Below, one piece after another: positions 1 through 7,262 of a stretch of DNA of 35,178 nt (positions within the stretch are counted from its first letter, which is position 1; each line of letters opens with the position of its first letter). The DNA is from an uncultured Syntrophobacterales bacterium. Its GTDB lineage: Bacteria; Desulfobacterota; Syntrophia; Syntrophales; UBA5619. The notes below the pieces were generated by a model that saw only the letters and a program-made list of their open reading frames with translations, was not told the origin of the DNA and ran no database searches. Both the position numbers and the translations under genes were made by a program. The DNA is taken from contig CAIYSL010000098.1 in the NCBI GenBank assembly GCA_903928915.1, positions 1 through 35,178 on the forward strand. The letters run 5' to 3'.

Positions 1-28
1 CATCGCTTCTGTTCTCAAAACCGCGCAT
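1..28 (-). CDS. 5' end of a gene leaving the window (unknown; possibly transposase)
   Basis: Only nine codons are visible. An ATG at 26-28 on the minus strand reads M-R-G-F-E-N-R-S-D before the window edge. An AGGAG box six bases upstream of that ATG is the reason for calling it. Starts of the form MRG... occur in some IS transposases, and the neighbourhood is full of insertion-sequence debris, so a transposase is plausible. Nine residues cannot establish this. Confidence 0.35.
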
Positions 29-207
29 TGTTATCTCCTGTAATTCCAAGATATTATGCGCTGAATACTACCACAAAACGGACAAAGTTGCGAAACGTTA
101 TTTGAAAGAGTTTTTCAACAACCTGTTAGAAGTAGCACGGCAGTGCCCTTTCAAGATAAGAACTTCGTGGCCAAACGTTGTTCAAATTTTGAAAGGAGGC
201 AGCTGCC

Positions 208-282
208 GTGAGGAAAGATTGTACACAGGAACGGGAAAAAGTCATCCAGATAAATGAGGAGGCGGTCAAAGATCATCTGTAA
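208..282 (+). pseudogene. IS256-family transposase, N-terminal stub cut by an IS481 insertion
   Basis: A GTG start at 208, eight bases after an AAGGAGG ribosome site (193-199), opens a frame of 24 codons reading V-R-K-D-C-T-Q-E-R-E-K-V-I-Q-I-N-E-E-A-V and then K-D-H-L. This closely resembles the N-terminus of IS256 (Mutator-type) transposases as I remember them. The frame then enters the left end of the IS481 element at 278, whose first bases supply the TAA stop. No continuation of the IS256 gene appears to the right of the inserted element, so the older transposon is interrupted and also deleted downstream. A 13-nt palindrome (TTCAAA-T-TTTGAA, 181-193) sits just before the ribosome site. The assignment is from recognition of the start sequence, not from a search. 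Confidence 0.7.
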
Positions 283-294
283 AAGTTAGGGACT
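278..294 (+). repeat. IS481 terminal inverted repeat, left end
   Basis: The 17 bases TGTAAAAGTTAGGGACT match the reverse complement of 1446-1462 exactly. They form the transposase-distal end of the element and overlap the last codon and stop of the IS256 stub. Confidence 0.9.
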
Positions 295-327
295 TCCCGG
301 ACAGTCAGTCCGTCTTCAGTGCGATGT

Positions 328-1359
328 TTAAGCCGCCTGTTGGGTCGTCACCTGCTCTTTGACAATCTTGCCAGCTTCGATGGTCTCAATGGGTCTCTTG
401 CCGATGTTCCGGTAACCGCGGTGCGGCCTCTCGTAGTTGTAGTGATGGAGCCACTTATCGAGCGCCTCTTGGAGTTTCTCCACGGAAGGATAAAACTCTT
501 TCCGGAATGCCTCCCGGAAGAACTCATCCAGGATCGTTCGGTTGAACCGCTCGACGAACCCATTGGTTCTGGGCCGCGCCACCTTGGTCCGGCGATGCTC
601 GATGTCATAAAGCTCCAGAACGATCTGATAAGGATGAATCATCGGCCGCCCACAGTACTCCCGGCCGTTGTCCGTGAGGATGTTCTCAACCTTCAGGCCC
701 TGGGCTTCGTAGAAAGGCAATACCCGGTCGTATAACACATCCACCGCTGTCTCCGGAAGCTTCGAGGTATAGAGCTTGCCAAAGGCGAACGAACCAAAGG
801 TGTCCACCACCGCCTGCAGGTAGATCCGACCGATGCCTTTCAATGTACCCACCATGAAGGTGTCCTGGCTAAGCAGGTATCCCGGATAGGGACTCTCCAC
901 ATGGCGTTCTCGGAAACAGGGATTGGCCTTCTCCAGAAGACGGATCTGCTCCTCCGTCAGCTCAACGTTCCCCTTCTCCTCCTCCATGCGGAGCAGTCGT
1001 TTGTACCGGGTCTCCATCTCCTCCTTGATCCAGATATTCCGCACCGTGCTGGCGGCAACGCTCACGTTCTCCAGCCGAAGCTGGTCGGATATCTTCATCG
1101 GACCCCAGGAGGGATGGTGGAGGGAAAGGGCGATCACCTTCTCCCGGAGTTCAGCCGGTGTCTCGTTCGGCGAACTCTTCGGGATCGGCGGCCGATCGAT
1201 CAGCCCGTCGAACCCTCGCTCCTGGAAGGCCCGCTTGTACTCATAAAACTGGCTCCGGCATATCCCATGATGCCGGCAGGCCTCCGATACGTTTCGGATC
1301 CGCTCTGCTAATTGTAGCAATGTCAAACGCTTTTGTGCTATCTTCTTCGCGGCGGTCAT
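328..1359 (-). CDS. IS481-family transposase (DDE integrase-type)
   Basis: This 343-residue protein catalyses transposition of the surrounding element. The N-terminal third (about residues 10-120) is helix-turn-helix DNA binding. The rest is an RNase-H-fold rve integrase core. The DDE triad is visible as D166 (in SQDTF), D230 (in LTDNGREY) and E270 (in NGFVERFNRT), with the D-E spacing typical of the family. The C-terminus has the usual HHYNYERPHRGY motif at about 305-316. The frame is uninterrupted. An ATG at 1359 follows a GGAGGAAG ribosome site. Its G+C is lower than that of the genes to the right, in keeping with mobile DNA. Confidence 0.93.
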   Translation of the reverse strand: MTAAKKIAQKRLTLLQLAERIRNVSEACRHHGICRSQFYEYKRAFQERGFDGLIDRPPIPKSSPNETPAELREKVIALSLHHPSWGPMKISDQLRLENVSVAASTVRNIWIKEEMETRYKRLLRMEEEKGNVELTEEQIRLLEKANPCFRERHVESPYPGYLLSQDTFMVGTLKGIGRIYLQAVVDTFGSFAFGKLYTSKLPETAVDVLYDRVLPFYEAQGLKVENILTDNGREYCGRPMIHPYQIVLELYDIEHRRTKVARPRTNGFVERFNRTILDEFFREAFRKEFYPSVEKLQEALDKWLHHYNYERPHRGYRNIGKRPIETIEAGKIVKEQVTTQQAA

Positions 1360-1445
1360 GTCTTCCTCCTTCAGTTTTTTGTTTTGGGCAAAAACATATT
1401 AACCGAAGAGAAGACTGACTGCCATTTTTCTCTAACTGTAGGGAG

Positions 1446-1462
1446 AGTCCCTAACTTTTACA
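1446..1462 (-). repeat. IS481 terminal inverted repeat, right end
   Basis: AGTCCCTAACTTTTACA is the perfect inverted copy of 278-294. It lies about 87 bases upstream of the transposase start, so the transposase promoter should be between them. Confidence 0.9.
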
Positions 1463-1587
1463 CTTAAAATGTACTCGTCCTATCCGAAAATAACCCGACA
1501 AAACCCAACGCAATCCAACATGCCCTATGTAACCAGTCGATATCTAAGCGATTAAAATTGATGGAGAATCGCCCATTTTCAGTTATC

Positions 1588-1634
1588 GACTTTTAATCCG
1601 TTGGTCGCGGGTTCGATTCCCGCACGACCCACCA
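1588..1634 (+). other. isolated 3' fragment of tRNA-Lys(TTT), probable attachment site
   Basis: From the anticodon loop (C-T-TTT-A-A) onward the sequence reads as a tRNA-Lys 3' half: 3' anticodon strand, variable loop, T arm with GGTTCGATTCC, acceptor strand ending CGACCCA, and an encoded CCA at 1632-1634. The 5' half is missing: there is no GGGTCG acceptor strand or D arm upstream, and the bases before the anticodon pair poorly. This is the usual result when an integrative element recombines into the 3' end of a tRNA gene. The intact tRNA is remade on one side and a duplicated 3' fragment remains on the far side. The orientation predicts an island to the left and native chromosome from 1635. 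No integrase is visible here. Confidence 0.8.
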
Positions 1635-1657
1635 GAATGATTTCGCGATCCGCCCCC

Positions 1658-3613
1658 CTACCAGGAATAGCGTTCACCCGGGTCCGGCGGCCGGACGAAC
1701 AGCACCTTGGAGCGTGGAGCGGCGCCTCCGCAGGAGCCGTTCCCGTAAACCGAATGGCGCGTCGTGGCTGAATACCCGTTGATCGAGGGATTCCTGCCGG
1801 TCGCCGGATCGACCTGATCCTGCCAGTTGAATTCCCAGAGAAACTCATAGATGTTGTCGGCGCTGGACCAGATCCCGTAATTCGTCCCGTTGATGATCAG
1901 GTACGGCGGCTGCCGGATGGCGAGGTCGTTGGTGGCGAACGCGAAGGCATGTCCGTCGAAGATGAAGCTGGCCCGGAAGCCCTGCTTGTCCAACCAGCCG
2001 GCAGGATTGGGATCGCCTCCGACCCCTTGCAGGAATGTCTCCATATCGGAGCAGGTGGGTGTCATCCAGCGGGGATCGGTCACGCTGTACCCCATGCCCC
2101 AGCCCATGTTCGCAAACAGTTCATACCCGAGGTCTACGTATATCCACGGACCGACCCACCAGATGAGGTTGGTGCGGCTGTCCACCACCTGGTCGGCAAG
2201 TCCGCAGTTGCGGACGGGGCCGAAGTGGTGGCAACTGGTTGCGGCAGCAGGGAGCGCACTCGGGATGACGAGGTCCTGGACGTCCTTGATGTATCCCGCG
2301 CACTTCTTGGCTTCTTTGTCCGCCTGCGTGTACAGCCCCAGGTCCGTGTAATAATTGACGACGATCGAGCAGGCCTGGATCTGGTGCAGGGCCAGGAATG
2401 CGTACTGCCGCTGAATGGCCGCGGACTTGTCCCCGTTGATGTACCTGCCGCAGGTCTTCAACATCCTGCTCAACCCCTTGACTGCGCCCGAGGTGCTGAG
2501 CGGGTCGCTCCCGACGATGAGCCGGTGGATGAGGTCGTGCAGGTCCGTCCCGAGGATCAAGGTCTCCCTCCTGATCTCCTCCTTCTGCTTGCCCATCTCC
2601 ACCAGTTTGTCCAAGCTGTTGTCGGCGGGGTCGAAATGGATGAGCGTATCGTAGAGGTCGGCGAGATGCTGGATGTCTTCCAGGGTCTTGTACCCCAGCC
2701 CCTCGATCGTGCCCTGGTATCCGTAGAAGCCGATCTCGCAGGAAAGATCCTGCGCCATGTTCTTGACCTGGCTCTGGAGCAGGGTAAGCTGCGAGCTGAT
2801 CTGGTCGAGCTTCTGCTTCACCTCGGCGAGGGGGTCGCCGCCCATGTCCAGCCCGAACTTGCTCAATACATAGGACATGGTATTGGAGCCCAGGTAGCTC
2901 AGCGCCCCGCTGGCGAACTGCTGGCCGCTCCAGGCAAGGACATCTGCCATGCCTCCCCGCAGCATCTGCACATCCCCCGCAGGCGCGACGAGAAAGGTGT
3001 GGGCGGCATCGGCGCCTGCATCCATCTCGTTCACCAGCGACGTGACGAACCCGTCAAAACTGCCGCCCGCCGCCGCAGCCGCATCCAGGAACGTAGCGTG
3101 GTCGAAGTAGGGGTTATTGCCGCCCCTGAGACCGGAGGCGATGTCCACGGAGTCGGGTATCCGCAGGAAGCGTCTTACCGCCGTTTCCGCCTGCGGCAAA
3201 GAAACGTCGGCATGCCTGCGGAGGTAGGCCGCGACGAGCGTTGTGGCCGGGTGGAGATAGACAACCTTCCCCCCCGGAGCAGCGCCCCTGACTTCCGCCT
3301 TCATCGTCCCGCGAAAAGGGGCGCCTCCGCTTATGCCGCCGGTTGCCTCCACGCGGAAATCGGTCAGGGTCTGCGGGATGCGGAAGACGAACGTGCCGGT
3401 CACGGAATCGGAGGAGGGCTTTGCCACCAGCCTTCCGGCCGTGTCATAGACCCGGATAGTCGCGCCGTCGGTGTTGCCCGCGGTGACCCGGCCGGTGACG
3501 GTCACCTGCGGTCCTCCGTCTGACTTGCTGCATCCGATAAGGGCAGCGGTTCCGATAAGAGCTACCGAGAGCGACAGGAATACAGACGTGGTCGAGAAGA
3601 ATCTACGGAACAT
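1658..3613 (-). CDS. large secreted lipoprotein of unknown function
   Basis: The 651-residue product starts with a lipoprotein signal: basic start (MFRRFF), hydrophobic stretch, lipobox L-I-G-C with C28 as the lipid-modified residue. It should therefore be anchored in the envelope. Residues about 35-120 look like a carboxypeptidase-regulatory-like beta-sandwich (VTVTGRVTAG... IRVYD). The middle is mostly helical with a likely coiled coil (LDQISSQLTLLQSQVKNM). The C-terminal third (VVDSRTNLIWW ... KVLFVRP) resembles the Lcl/DUF1566-type domain of surface proteins. The frame is open as far as 3886, but I chose the ATG at 3613 because it has a GAGGGGG ribosome site and gives a proper signal peptide. 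Its stop lies 24 bases from the tRNA-Lys fragment. It would be the first native gene beyond the island. Function unknown. Confidence 0.8.
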   Translation of the reverse strand: MFRRFFSTTSVFLSLSVALIGTAALIGCSKSDGGPQVTVTGRVTAGNTDGATIRVYDTAGRLVAKPSSDSVTGTFVFRIPQTLTDFRVEATGGISGGAPFRGTMKAEVRGAAPGGKVVYLHPATTLVAAYLRRHADVSLPQAETAVRRFLRIPDSVDIASGLRGGNNPYFDHATFLDAAAAAGGSFDGFVTSLVNEMDAGADAAHTFLVAPAGDVQMLRGGMADVLAWSGQQFASGALSYLGSNTMSYVLSKFGLDMGGDPLAEVKQKLDQISSQLTLLQSQVKNMAQDLSCEIGFYGYQGTIEGLGYKTLEDIQHLADLYDTLIHFDPADNSLDKLVEMGKQKEEIRRETLILGTDLHDLIHRLIVGSDPLSTSGAVKGLSRMLKTCGRYINGDKSAAIQRQYAFLALHQIQACSIVVNYYTDLGLYTQADKEAKKCAGYIKDVQDLVIPSALPAAATSCHHFGPVRNCGLADQVVDSRTNLIWWVGPWIYVDLGYELFANMGWGMGYSVTDPRWMTPTCSDMETFLQGVGGDPNPAGWLDKQGFRASFIFDGHAFAFATNDLAIRQPPYLIINGTNYGIWSSADNIYEFLWEFNWQDQVDPATGRNPSINGYSATTRHSVYGNGSCGGAAPRSKVLFVRPPDPGERYSW

Positions 3614-3778
3614 GGAGCACCCCCTCTGATGCGACTCCCGCTTGCGTTGGCCCGTTTTCGTCGTCCGCACGGCTTTCGCCTTCTCATCCGGCGCAAATAG
3701 GCGCGCTCCGTTGACCGGTTCGCCGGCGAGCGGTTCTAACAAATTGTTATGGGTGAGAAATGAGTCATCTGCGGGCGG

Positions 3779-3808
3779 AGTATGAGGGAAGGGGGATTCC
3801 TCTGTCAA
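3779..3808 (-). promoter_or_regulatory. candidate sigma-70 promoter for the lipoprotein gene
   Basis: On the minus strand TTGACA (3803-3808) is followed after 18 bases by CATACT (3779-3784). The -35 box is perfect and the -10 box matches four of six. The leader would be about 160 nt. Confidence 0.4.
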
Positions 3809-3832
3809 TAGAATTTTAAAGAGAGAATTTCC

Positions 3833-3861
3833 TTGACAGGCCCGGCATATTTCTATAGCTA
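3833..3861 (+). promoter_or_regulatory. candidate sigma-70 promoter of the CoA-ligase operon
   Basis: A perfect TTGACA (3833-3838) is followed by an AT-rich block TATAGCTA. A 17-base spacer gives TAGCTA (3856-3861), and a 15-base spacer gives TATAGC (3854-3859). The -10 match is moderate. Transcription would start near 3866-3870, just before the long inverted repeat. Confidence 0.4.
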
Positions 3862-3884
3862 AATCGTCTTTAAAATTGCTCATC

Positions 3885-3965
3885 AACGAGGCATCGTTCC
3901 GGCGGCAACCCTGCGGGCCCCGAGCCCGCGGAGGCGAAGGTTCCTGCGGGAATTCGTGCCTCGTT
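3885..3965 (+). other. 81-nt rod-like inverted repeat, candidate structured leader RNA
   Basis: The element is closed by a perfect 9-bp stem (AACGAGGCA 3885-3893 with TGCCTCGTT 3957-3965). Next, 3897-3910 pairs with 3939-3952 in 12 of 14 positions, counting one G-T pair. An apical 6-bp stem follows (GCGGGC 3913-3918 with GCCCGC 3924-3929, loop CCCGA). One asymmetric bulge, GGAGGCGAA (3930-3938), interrupts the 3' side. It lies directly downstream of a TTGACA promoter and about 220 nt before the first gene. It could be a regulatory leader element, a small RNA, or a miniature palindromic repeat (REP or MITE type). I compared it mentally with GEMM, SAH and glutamine riboswitches and none fits well. 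Confidence 0.55.
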
Positions 3966-3976
3966 AGCGGAGTTCA

Positions 3977-4004
3977 TTGTCAGGACAACGGCTGTCACCG
4001 ACAG
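3977..4004 (+). promoter_or_regulatory. two tandem dyads in the leader (operator or RNA hairpins)
   Basis: TTGTC-AG-GACAA (3977-3988) and CTGTC-ACC-GACAG (3992-4004) are two adjacent perfect 5-bp dyads with similar half-sites (TGTC/GACA). Their centres are about 15-16 bp apart. Tandem similar dyads may be a repressor operator, or small RNA hairpins following the larger element. No regulator gene lies nearby. Confidence 0.3.
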
Positions 4005-4186
4005 GCGACGGGAGGACACATACCCCAGCGGGATTCCCTTTCTTGCAGCTCACCTTCCAGGCACCGAAGCGGCCACCGGGCCGCTGATCCCCTCCCCTAA
4101 ACGACGATACCATCCGAATCCGAAGGCGCCTTCGTACCTGAAGATTCTATGTGCATTGCTGAACCCAGCAGAGGAGTCGACGCGCC

Positions 4187-5353
4187 ATGCGACTACATGA
4201 ACACGAAGCAGCGACATTTTTCCAGCAGGCGGGCGTCCCCGTGCCGCCCTTCGCCGTGGTCCGTTCCCCCGACGAGGCCAGGGCGGCCCTCGACCGCGTC
4301 GGCCTGCCGGCCGTCCTGAAATCCCAGGTCCTGGTCGGCTCGCGGGGAAAGCACGGCGGGATCCTTTCCGCGGGCAGCAGCGACGAGGTCTGCCAGCAGG
4401 CATCGTCCCTGCTCGGCAGCCAGGTCCGCGGGTTTGCCGTCCAGTCCGTGATGATCGTCAGGAAGGTGGACATCGCCCGGGAGTTGTACGCTGGCATCAC
4501 CGTGGATGCCATGGCCGGGGCGATCACGGTCATCCTGGGCTCGGTCGGGGGGATCGATGTGGAGACGATCGCCCGGGAGCGGCCCGAGACCCTCTTCCGC
4601 AGGACCATCCGGCCGCCCGCACAGCTGCGCGGCCACGAGGCACGGGCCCTGGCCGCCGAGGCAGGCTTCAGCGGCGATCTGATGGTCCGGATCGCCGAGG
4701 TGCTGATGGCGCTGTACCGGGTCTTTTGCACCAGCGACGCCCTGATCGCCGAGGTAAACCCGCTGGCCGTCACGCCGGACCAAGCGCTCTGGGCCCTCGA
4801 CGCCGTGATGGAGGTGGACGACGCGGCCCTGTTCCGCCACCCCGAGATGCCGAAGGACGCCCTGGAGAGGATCGAACATCCGCTGGAGCGGGCGGCGAAG
4901 CGGATCGGGGTCTCCTACGTGGACCTGGACGGCGACATCGCCATCCTCAGCAGCGGCGCAGGCCTGGGCATGGCCACCATGGACGTGGTCGGCCAGCGGC
5001 TGCGGCCCGCCAACTTCCTGGAGACGGGCGGCGGGATCACCGAGGAGCTGATGTACCGGACCACCGCCCACGTCCTCCGGAAGCCGGGGCTGCGCGGCCT
5101 GCTGATCAACCTCTACGGCGGGATCAACCCGATCCACGAGGGGGCAAAGGGGATCGTTCGGGCGCTGAAGGAGCGGCCGGTCGCCTTTCCCGTCGTTGCC
5201 AAGGCCCTGGGGAACCGCCAGGAAGAGACCTGGGCCACGCTCCGCGAAGCAGGGGTCATCATCGTCACCGACATCACCACCGAGGCGGCCGTGGACGCCC
5301 TCGACCGGGCATTGCAGGACCGACAGGGACGAACGGCAGGGGGCGGCGCATGA
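4187..5353 (+). CDS. succinyl/malate-CoA ligase-like beta subunit (ADP-forming, ATP-grasp)
   Basis: At 388 residues this has exactly the usual SucC length. The ATP-grasp fold spans about residues 1-230: N-terminal HEHEAATFFQQAGVPVP, the nucleotide-binding VLKSQVLVGSRGKHGG near 44-59, and the metal-site region AEVNPLAV near 188-195. The C-terminal CoA-ligase domain has FLETGGG and INLYGGINPIHEGAKG, where canonical SucC has N-I-F-G-G-I. With the overlapping alpha subunit it should form a cytoplasmic ligase that interconverts a carboxylate, CoA and NTP with an acyl-CoA. The substrate is not evident. Succinate, malate or another dicarboxylate are possible, and departures from canonical SucC motifs argue against simply naming it sucC. 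A GAGGAG box lies ten bases before the ATG. The ATGA overlap with the next gene indicates translational coupling. Confidence 0.85.
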   Translation: MRLHEHEAATFFQQAGVPVPPFAVVRSPDEARAALDRVGLPAVLKSQVLVGSRGKHGGILSAGSSDEVCQQASSLLGSQVRGFAVQSVMIVRKVDIARELYAGITVDAMAGAITVILGSVGGIDVETIARERPETLFRRTIRPPAQLRGHEARALAAEAGFSGDLMVRIAEVLMALYRVFCTSDALIAEVNPLAVTPDQALWALDAVMEVDDAALFRHPEMPKDALERIEHPLERAAKRIGVSYVDLDGDIAILSSGAGLGMATMDVVGQRLRPANFLETGGGITEELMYRTTAHVLRKPGLRGLLINLYGGINPIHEGAKGIVRALKERPVAFPVVAKALGNRQEETWATLREAGVIIVTDITTEAAVDALDRALQDRQGRTAGGGA

Positions 5354-6243
5354 GCATTCTGTTGAACAGACGCACCCGTGTCCTCGTCCAGGGGATCACC
5401 GGAAAGATCGGCCAGGCCCAGACGAGGTGGATGAAGGAGTACGGCACGAACATCGTCGCCGGCGTCACCCCGGGGCGGGGCGGCGTATCGGTCGAGGGGG
5501 TCCCCGTCTTCGACAGCGTGCGGGCGGCCGTGACCGCAACCGGGGCCGAGGCCTCGGTCTTCTTCGTCCCGGCCCGGGCCGTGAAGGACACCCTGTTCGA
5601 GACGCTGGAGGCCGGGATCAGGCTGGTGGTCGTGGTGACCGAGCATGTGCCGGTCCACGACACCATGGAGATGCGCGCCGAGGCCAAAAAGTCGGGCGCC
5701 ATGCTGCTCGGCCCCACCACCCCCGGGATCCTCACGGTGGGCGAGGCCAAGATGGGGATCATCCCGGGGAATCTCTTCCCCCCGGCGGGCGGCAGCGTGG
5801 GCGTCGTTTCCCGCAGCGGCACCCTGGCCTACGAGGTGGGCGGAATCCTCGCCAAGGCCGGCACGGTGCCGAACACCGTGGTGGGGATGGGGGCCGACCC
5901 GGTGGTCCTCACCGACCTGGCGGACATCCTGCGGCTGTTCGCCGCCGACCCGGAAACCGCATTCGTGACCATCGTAGGCGAGGTGGGCGGGGTCCAGGAG
6001 GAGATGGCGGCCGAGTACATCGCCCGGGAGTTCCCCAAGCCGGTCATCGCCTACATCGCCGGCAGGAACACCCCCGAGGGCAAGCGGATGGGGCACGCCG
6101 GGGCCATCGTCCAGCGCGGCATGGGGAGTGTGGCCGGCAAGGTCGCGGCGCTGGAGCGGGCCGGGGCGCACATCGCCCATACCCCCGCCGAGGTCGGCGA
6201 GCTCGCCCGGCGCCTGGCCTGTTCCTCCGGGAGCAGCCGCTGA
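5350..6243 (+). CDS. succinyl/malate-CoA ligase-like alpha subunit
   Basis: This 297-residue partner subunit starts at the ATG inside the stop of the beta gene. The Rossmann CoA-binding domain begins QGITGKIG (residues 14-21). The ligase domain has GVVSRSGTLAYEVG near 151-164. The phosphohistidine motif GHAGAIV is intact with H249 as the residue phosphorylated during catalysis. The family motif normally written GPNCPG is GPTTPG here (121-126), so two usually conserved residues differ. That change and the location away from TCA-cycle genes suggest a ligase specialised for another acid, for example malate or a hydroxy- or methyl-substituted succinate. The pair is probably transcribed from the promoter near 3833. 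Confidence 0.85.
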   Translation: MSILLNRRTRVLVQGITGKIGQAQTRWMKEYGTNIVAGVTPGRGGVSVEGVPVFDSVRAAVTATGAEASVFFVPARAVKDTLFETLEAGIRLVVVVTEHVPVHDTMEMRAEAKKSGAMLLGPTTPGILTVGEAKMGIIPGNLFPPAGGSVGVVSRSGTLAYEVGGILAKAGTVPNTVVGMGADPVVLTDLADILRLFAADPETAFVTIVGEVGGVQEEMAAEYIAREFPKPVIAYIAGRNTPEGKRMGHAGAIVQRGMGSVAGKVAALERAGAHIAHTPAEVGELARRLACSSGSSR

Positions 6244-6298
6244 TGGTTCACCCCGCCTGCCCGCGGGGGCGGGTCATCCCGGCCGCAGCACTATTCCC

Positions 6299-6327
6299 TT
6301 GACAGGGAAGGTCCCTTTCCTTATCGT
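6299..6327 (+). promoter_or_regulatory. candidate sigma-70 promoter of the aldo/keto reductase gene
   Basis: TTGACA (6299-6304), a 17-base spacer and TATCGT (6322-6327, four of six) lie about 85 bases before the ATG at 6412. A GC-rich inverted repeat just upstream (CCCGCC ... GGGCGGG, within about 6252-6273) may end the preceding transcript. Confidence 0.5.
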
Positions 6328-6411
6328 CGGTCCACGGCACGAGCTGCGCGTCATTCGAACCGCCGTGCGCCGGCGCAGGACGGGCGCCGCACCAGGAACA
6401 GGAGAGAGCGT

Positions 6412-7236
6412 ATGGAAAAGGAATCCGTGGGGAACTATCTGATGCCCGGGATCGGGTTCGGGACGCTGGGGAACACCGGCGAGGCGGGCAGCGCGCTCGT
6501 CGAGGCCGCGCTCAGCGAAGGCTACCGGCACATCGACACCTCCCGGTACTACGGCAACGAGGATGCGGTCGGCCGGGGGATGGAGCGCTCGGCGGTGCCG
6601 CGCGCCGACATCTGGCTGACGACCAAGCTGCTGCATCCCAAGACCCCGCCGATGCCCGACCTCCGCGCCGAGCTGGACAAGAGCCTCCGCCTGCTGCGGA
6701 CGGACTACGTGGACCTGCTCCTGATCCACTGGCCGAACCCAACTGTGTCGCTGGAGTGGGCCCTGGGCGAGTTTGCGGCGCTGCGCCAGCTCGGCCGGGC
6801 GCGGGCGATCGGCGTGTCCAACTTCACCACCTCCCTGCTGAAGCAGGCCCTGGAGATCGTCGGCGACCTGGCGGTCAACCAGGTCGAGTACCACCCCTAC
6901 CTCGACCAGCACGCGCTCCTCCAGCTCGTGCGCGAACGCGGGCTCGTCCTGACCGCCCATTCGCCGCTGGCCCGCGGCGCGGTCCTCGGCGATCCGGTCC
7001 TGCGGGAGATCGCCGACCGGCGCCGGCTGAGCGCCGCCCAGGTCAGCCTGCGGTGGATCGTCCAGCAGGAGCGCGTCGTCGCCATCCCCGGCGCCCAGAC
7101 GGTGGAACAGCTCCGGGAAAACCTCAAAGTGCTCACGTTCTCGCTCACGCCGGAGGAGATGGCCGCCATCTCGGCGCTGGCCCGCGGGACGCGGATCGTC
7201 GACCCGCCCCACGGCCCTGCCTGGGATCCGGCCTGA
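6412..7236 (+). CDS. aldo/keto reductase (2,5-diketo-D-gluconate reductase-like)
   Basis: The 274-residue protein is a typical single-domain NADPH-dependent (alpha/beta)8-barrel carbonyl reductase. The catalytic tetrad is present: D42 and Y47 (HIDTSRYYGNE), K72 (TTKLL) and H106 (LLIHWP). Later family blocks are also there: GVSNF near 142, NQVEYHPY near 163, and the cofactor-binding C-terminal region with IPGAQTVEQLREN. It reduces an aldehyde or ketone to an alcohol, substrate unknown. It follows the CoA-ligase pair after about 170 bases with its own likely promoter and is followed by a strong hairpin, so it may be a single-gene transcript. A GGAGAG box precedes the ATG. Confidence 0.88.
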   Translation: MEKESVGNYLMPGIGFGTLGNTGEAGSALVEAALSEGYRHIDTSRYYGNEDAVGRGMERSAVPRADIWLTTKLLHPKTPPMPDLRAELDKSLRLLRTDYVDLLLIHWPNPTVSLEWALGEFAALRQLGRARAIGVSNFTTSLLKQALEIVGDLAVNQVEYHPYLDQHALLQLVRERGLVLTAHSPLARGAVLGDPVLREIADRRRLSAAQVSLRWIVQQERVVAIPGAQTVEQLRENLKVLTFSLTPEEMAAISALARGTRIVDPPHGPAWDPA

Positions 7237-7262
7237 GGGAGGCCGAAGGCCCCGGAGGGAAA

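Larger units (their letters stand above)
278..1462 (-). mobile_element. complete IS481-family insertion sequence, 1185 bp
   Basis: The element is bounded by perfect 17-bp terminal inverted repeats that begin TGT and end ACA, as is usual for IS481. It carries one intact transposase gene on the minus strand. Size (about 1.2 kb), single ORF and TG...CA ends fit the family. I could not see a target-site duplication: the left flank ends GATCATC and the right flank begins CTTAAAA. A later deletion on one side, which the missing rest of the IS256 gene also suggests, would explain that. With intact ends and transposase the element looks potentially active. Confidence 0.9.
3614..4186. other. 573-bp gene-free regulatory stretch
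   Basis: This gap separates the divergent lipoprotein gene and the CoA-ligase operon. I see no convincing coding sequence. Short frames here lack ribosome sites or overlap structured repeats. The gap holds a candidate promoter on each strand, a 9-bp inverted repeat pair (ATTTTAAAG 3813-3821 and CTTTAAAAT 3868-3876), a long rod-like inverted repeat, two tandem small dyads, and a 7-bp hairpin (AGCGGCC-ACCG-GGCCGCT, 4068-4085). Most of this lies 3' of the plus-strand promoter and would form a structured leader of about 320 nt. Confidence 0.6.

Noticed and set aside
1588-1634. Annotating this as a complete tRNA-Lys gene
   Set aside because: There is no 5' acceptor strand or D arm upstream, and the 5' anticodon strand pairs badly, so only a 3' fragment exists.
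1579-1848. Minus-strand 89-codon frame ending LVGRAGIEPATNGLKVDN
   Set aside because: The C-terminal part is the antisense translation of the tRNA-Lys 3' fragment, a well-known source of spurious protein annotations.
1949-3523. Plus-strand 524-codon open frame opposite the lipoprotein gene
   Set aside because: It is the antisense of a frame with a signal peptide and ribosome site. Its product is Arg/Gly/Val-rich with no recognisable fold, as expected for GC-rich shadow frames.
3885-3965. Calling the rod-like repeat a cyclic-di-GMP, SAH or glutamine riboswitch
   Set aside because: Some short blocks look similar (for example GGCAACC before a hairpin), but the conserved cores of these classes are not present in order.
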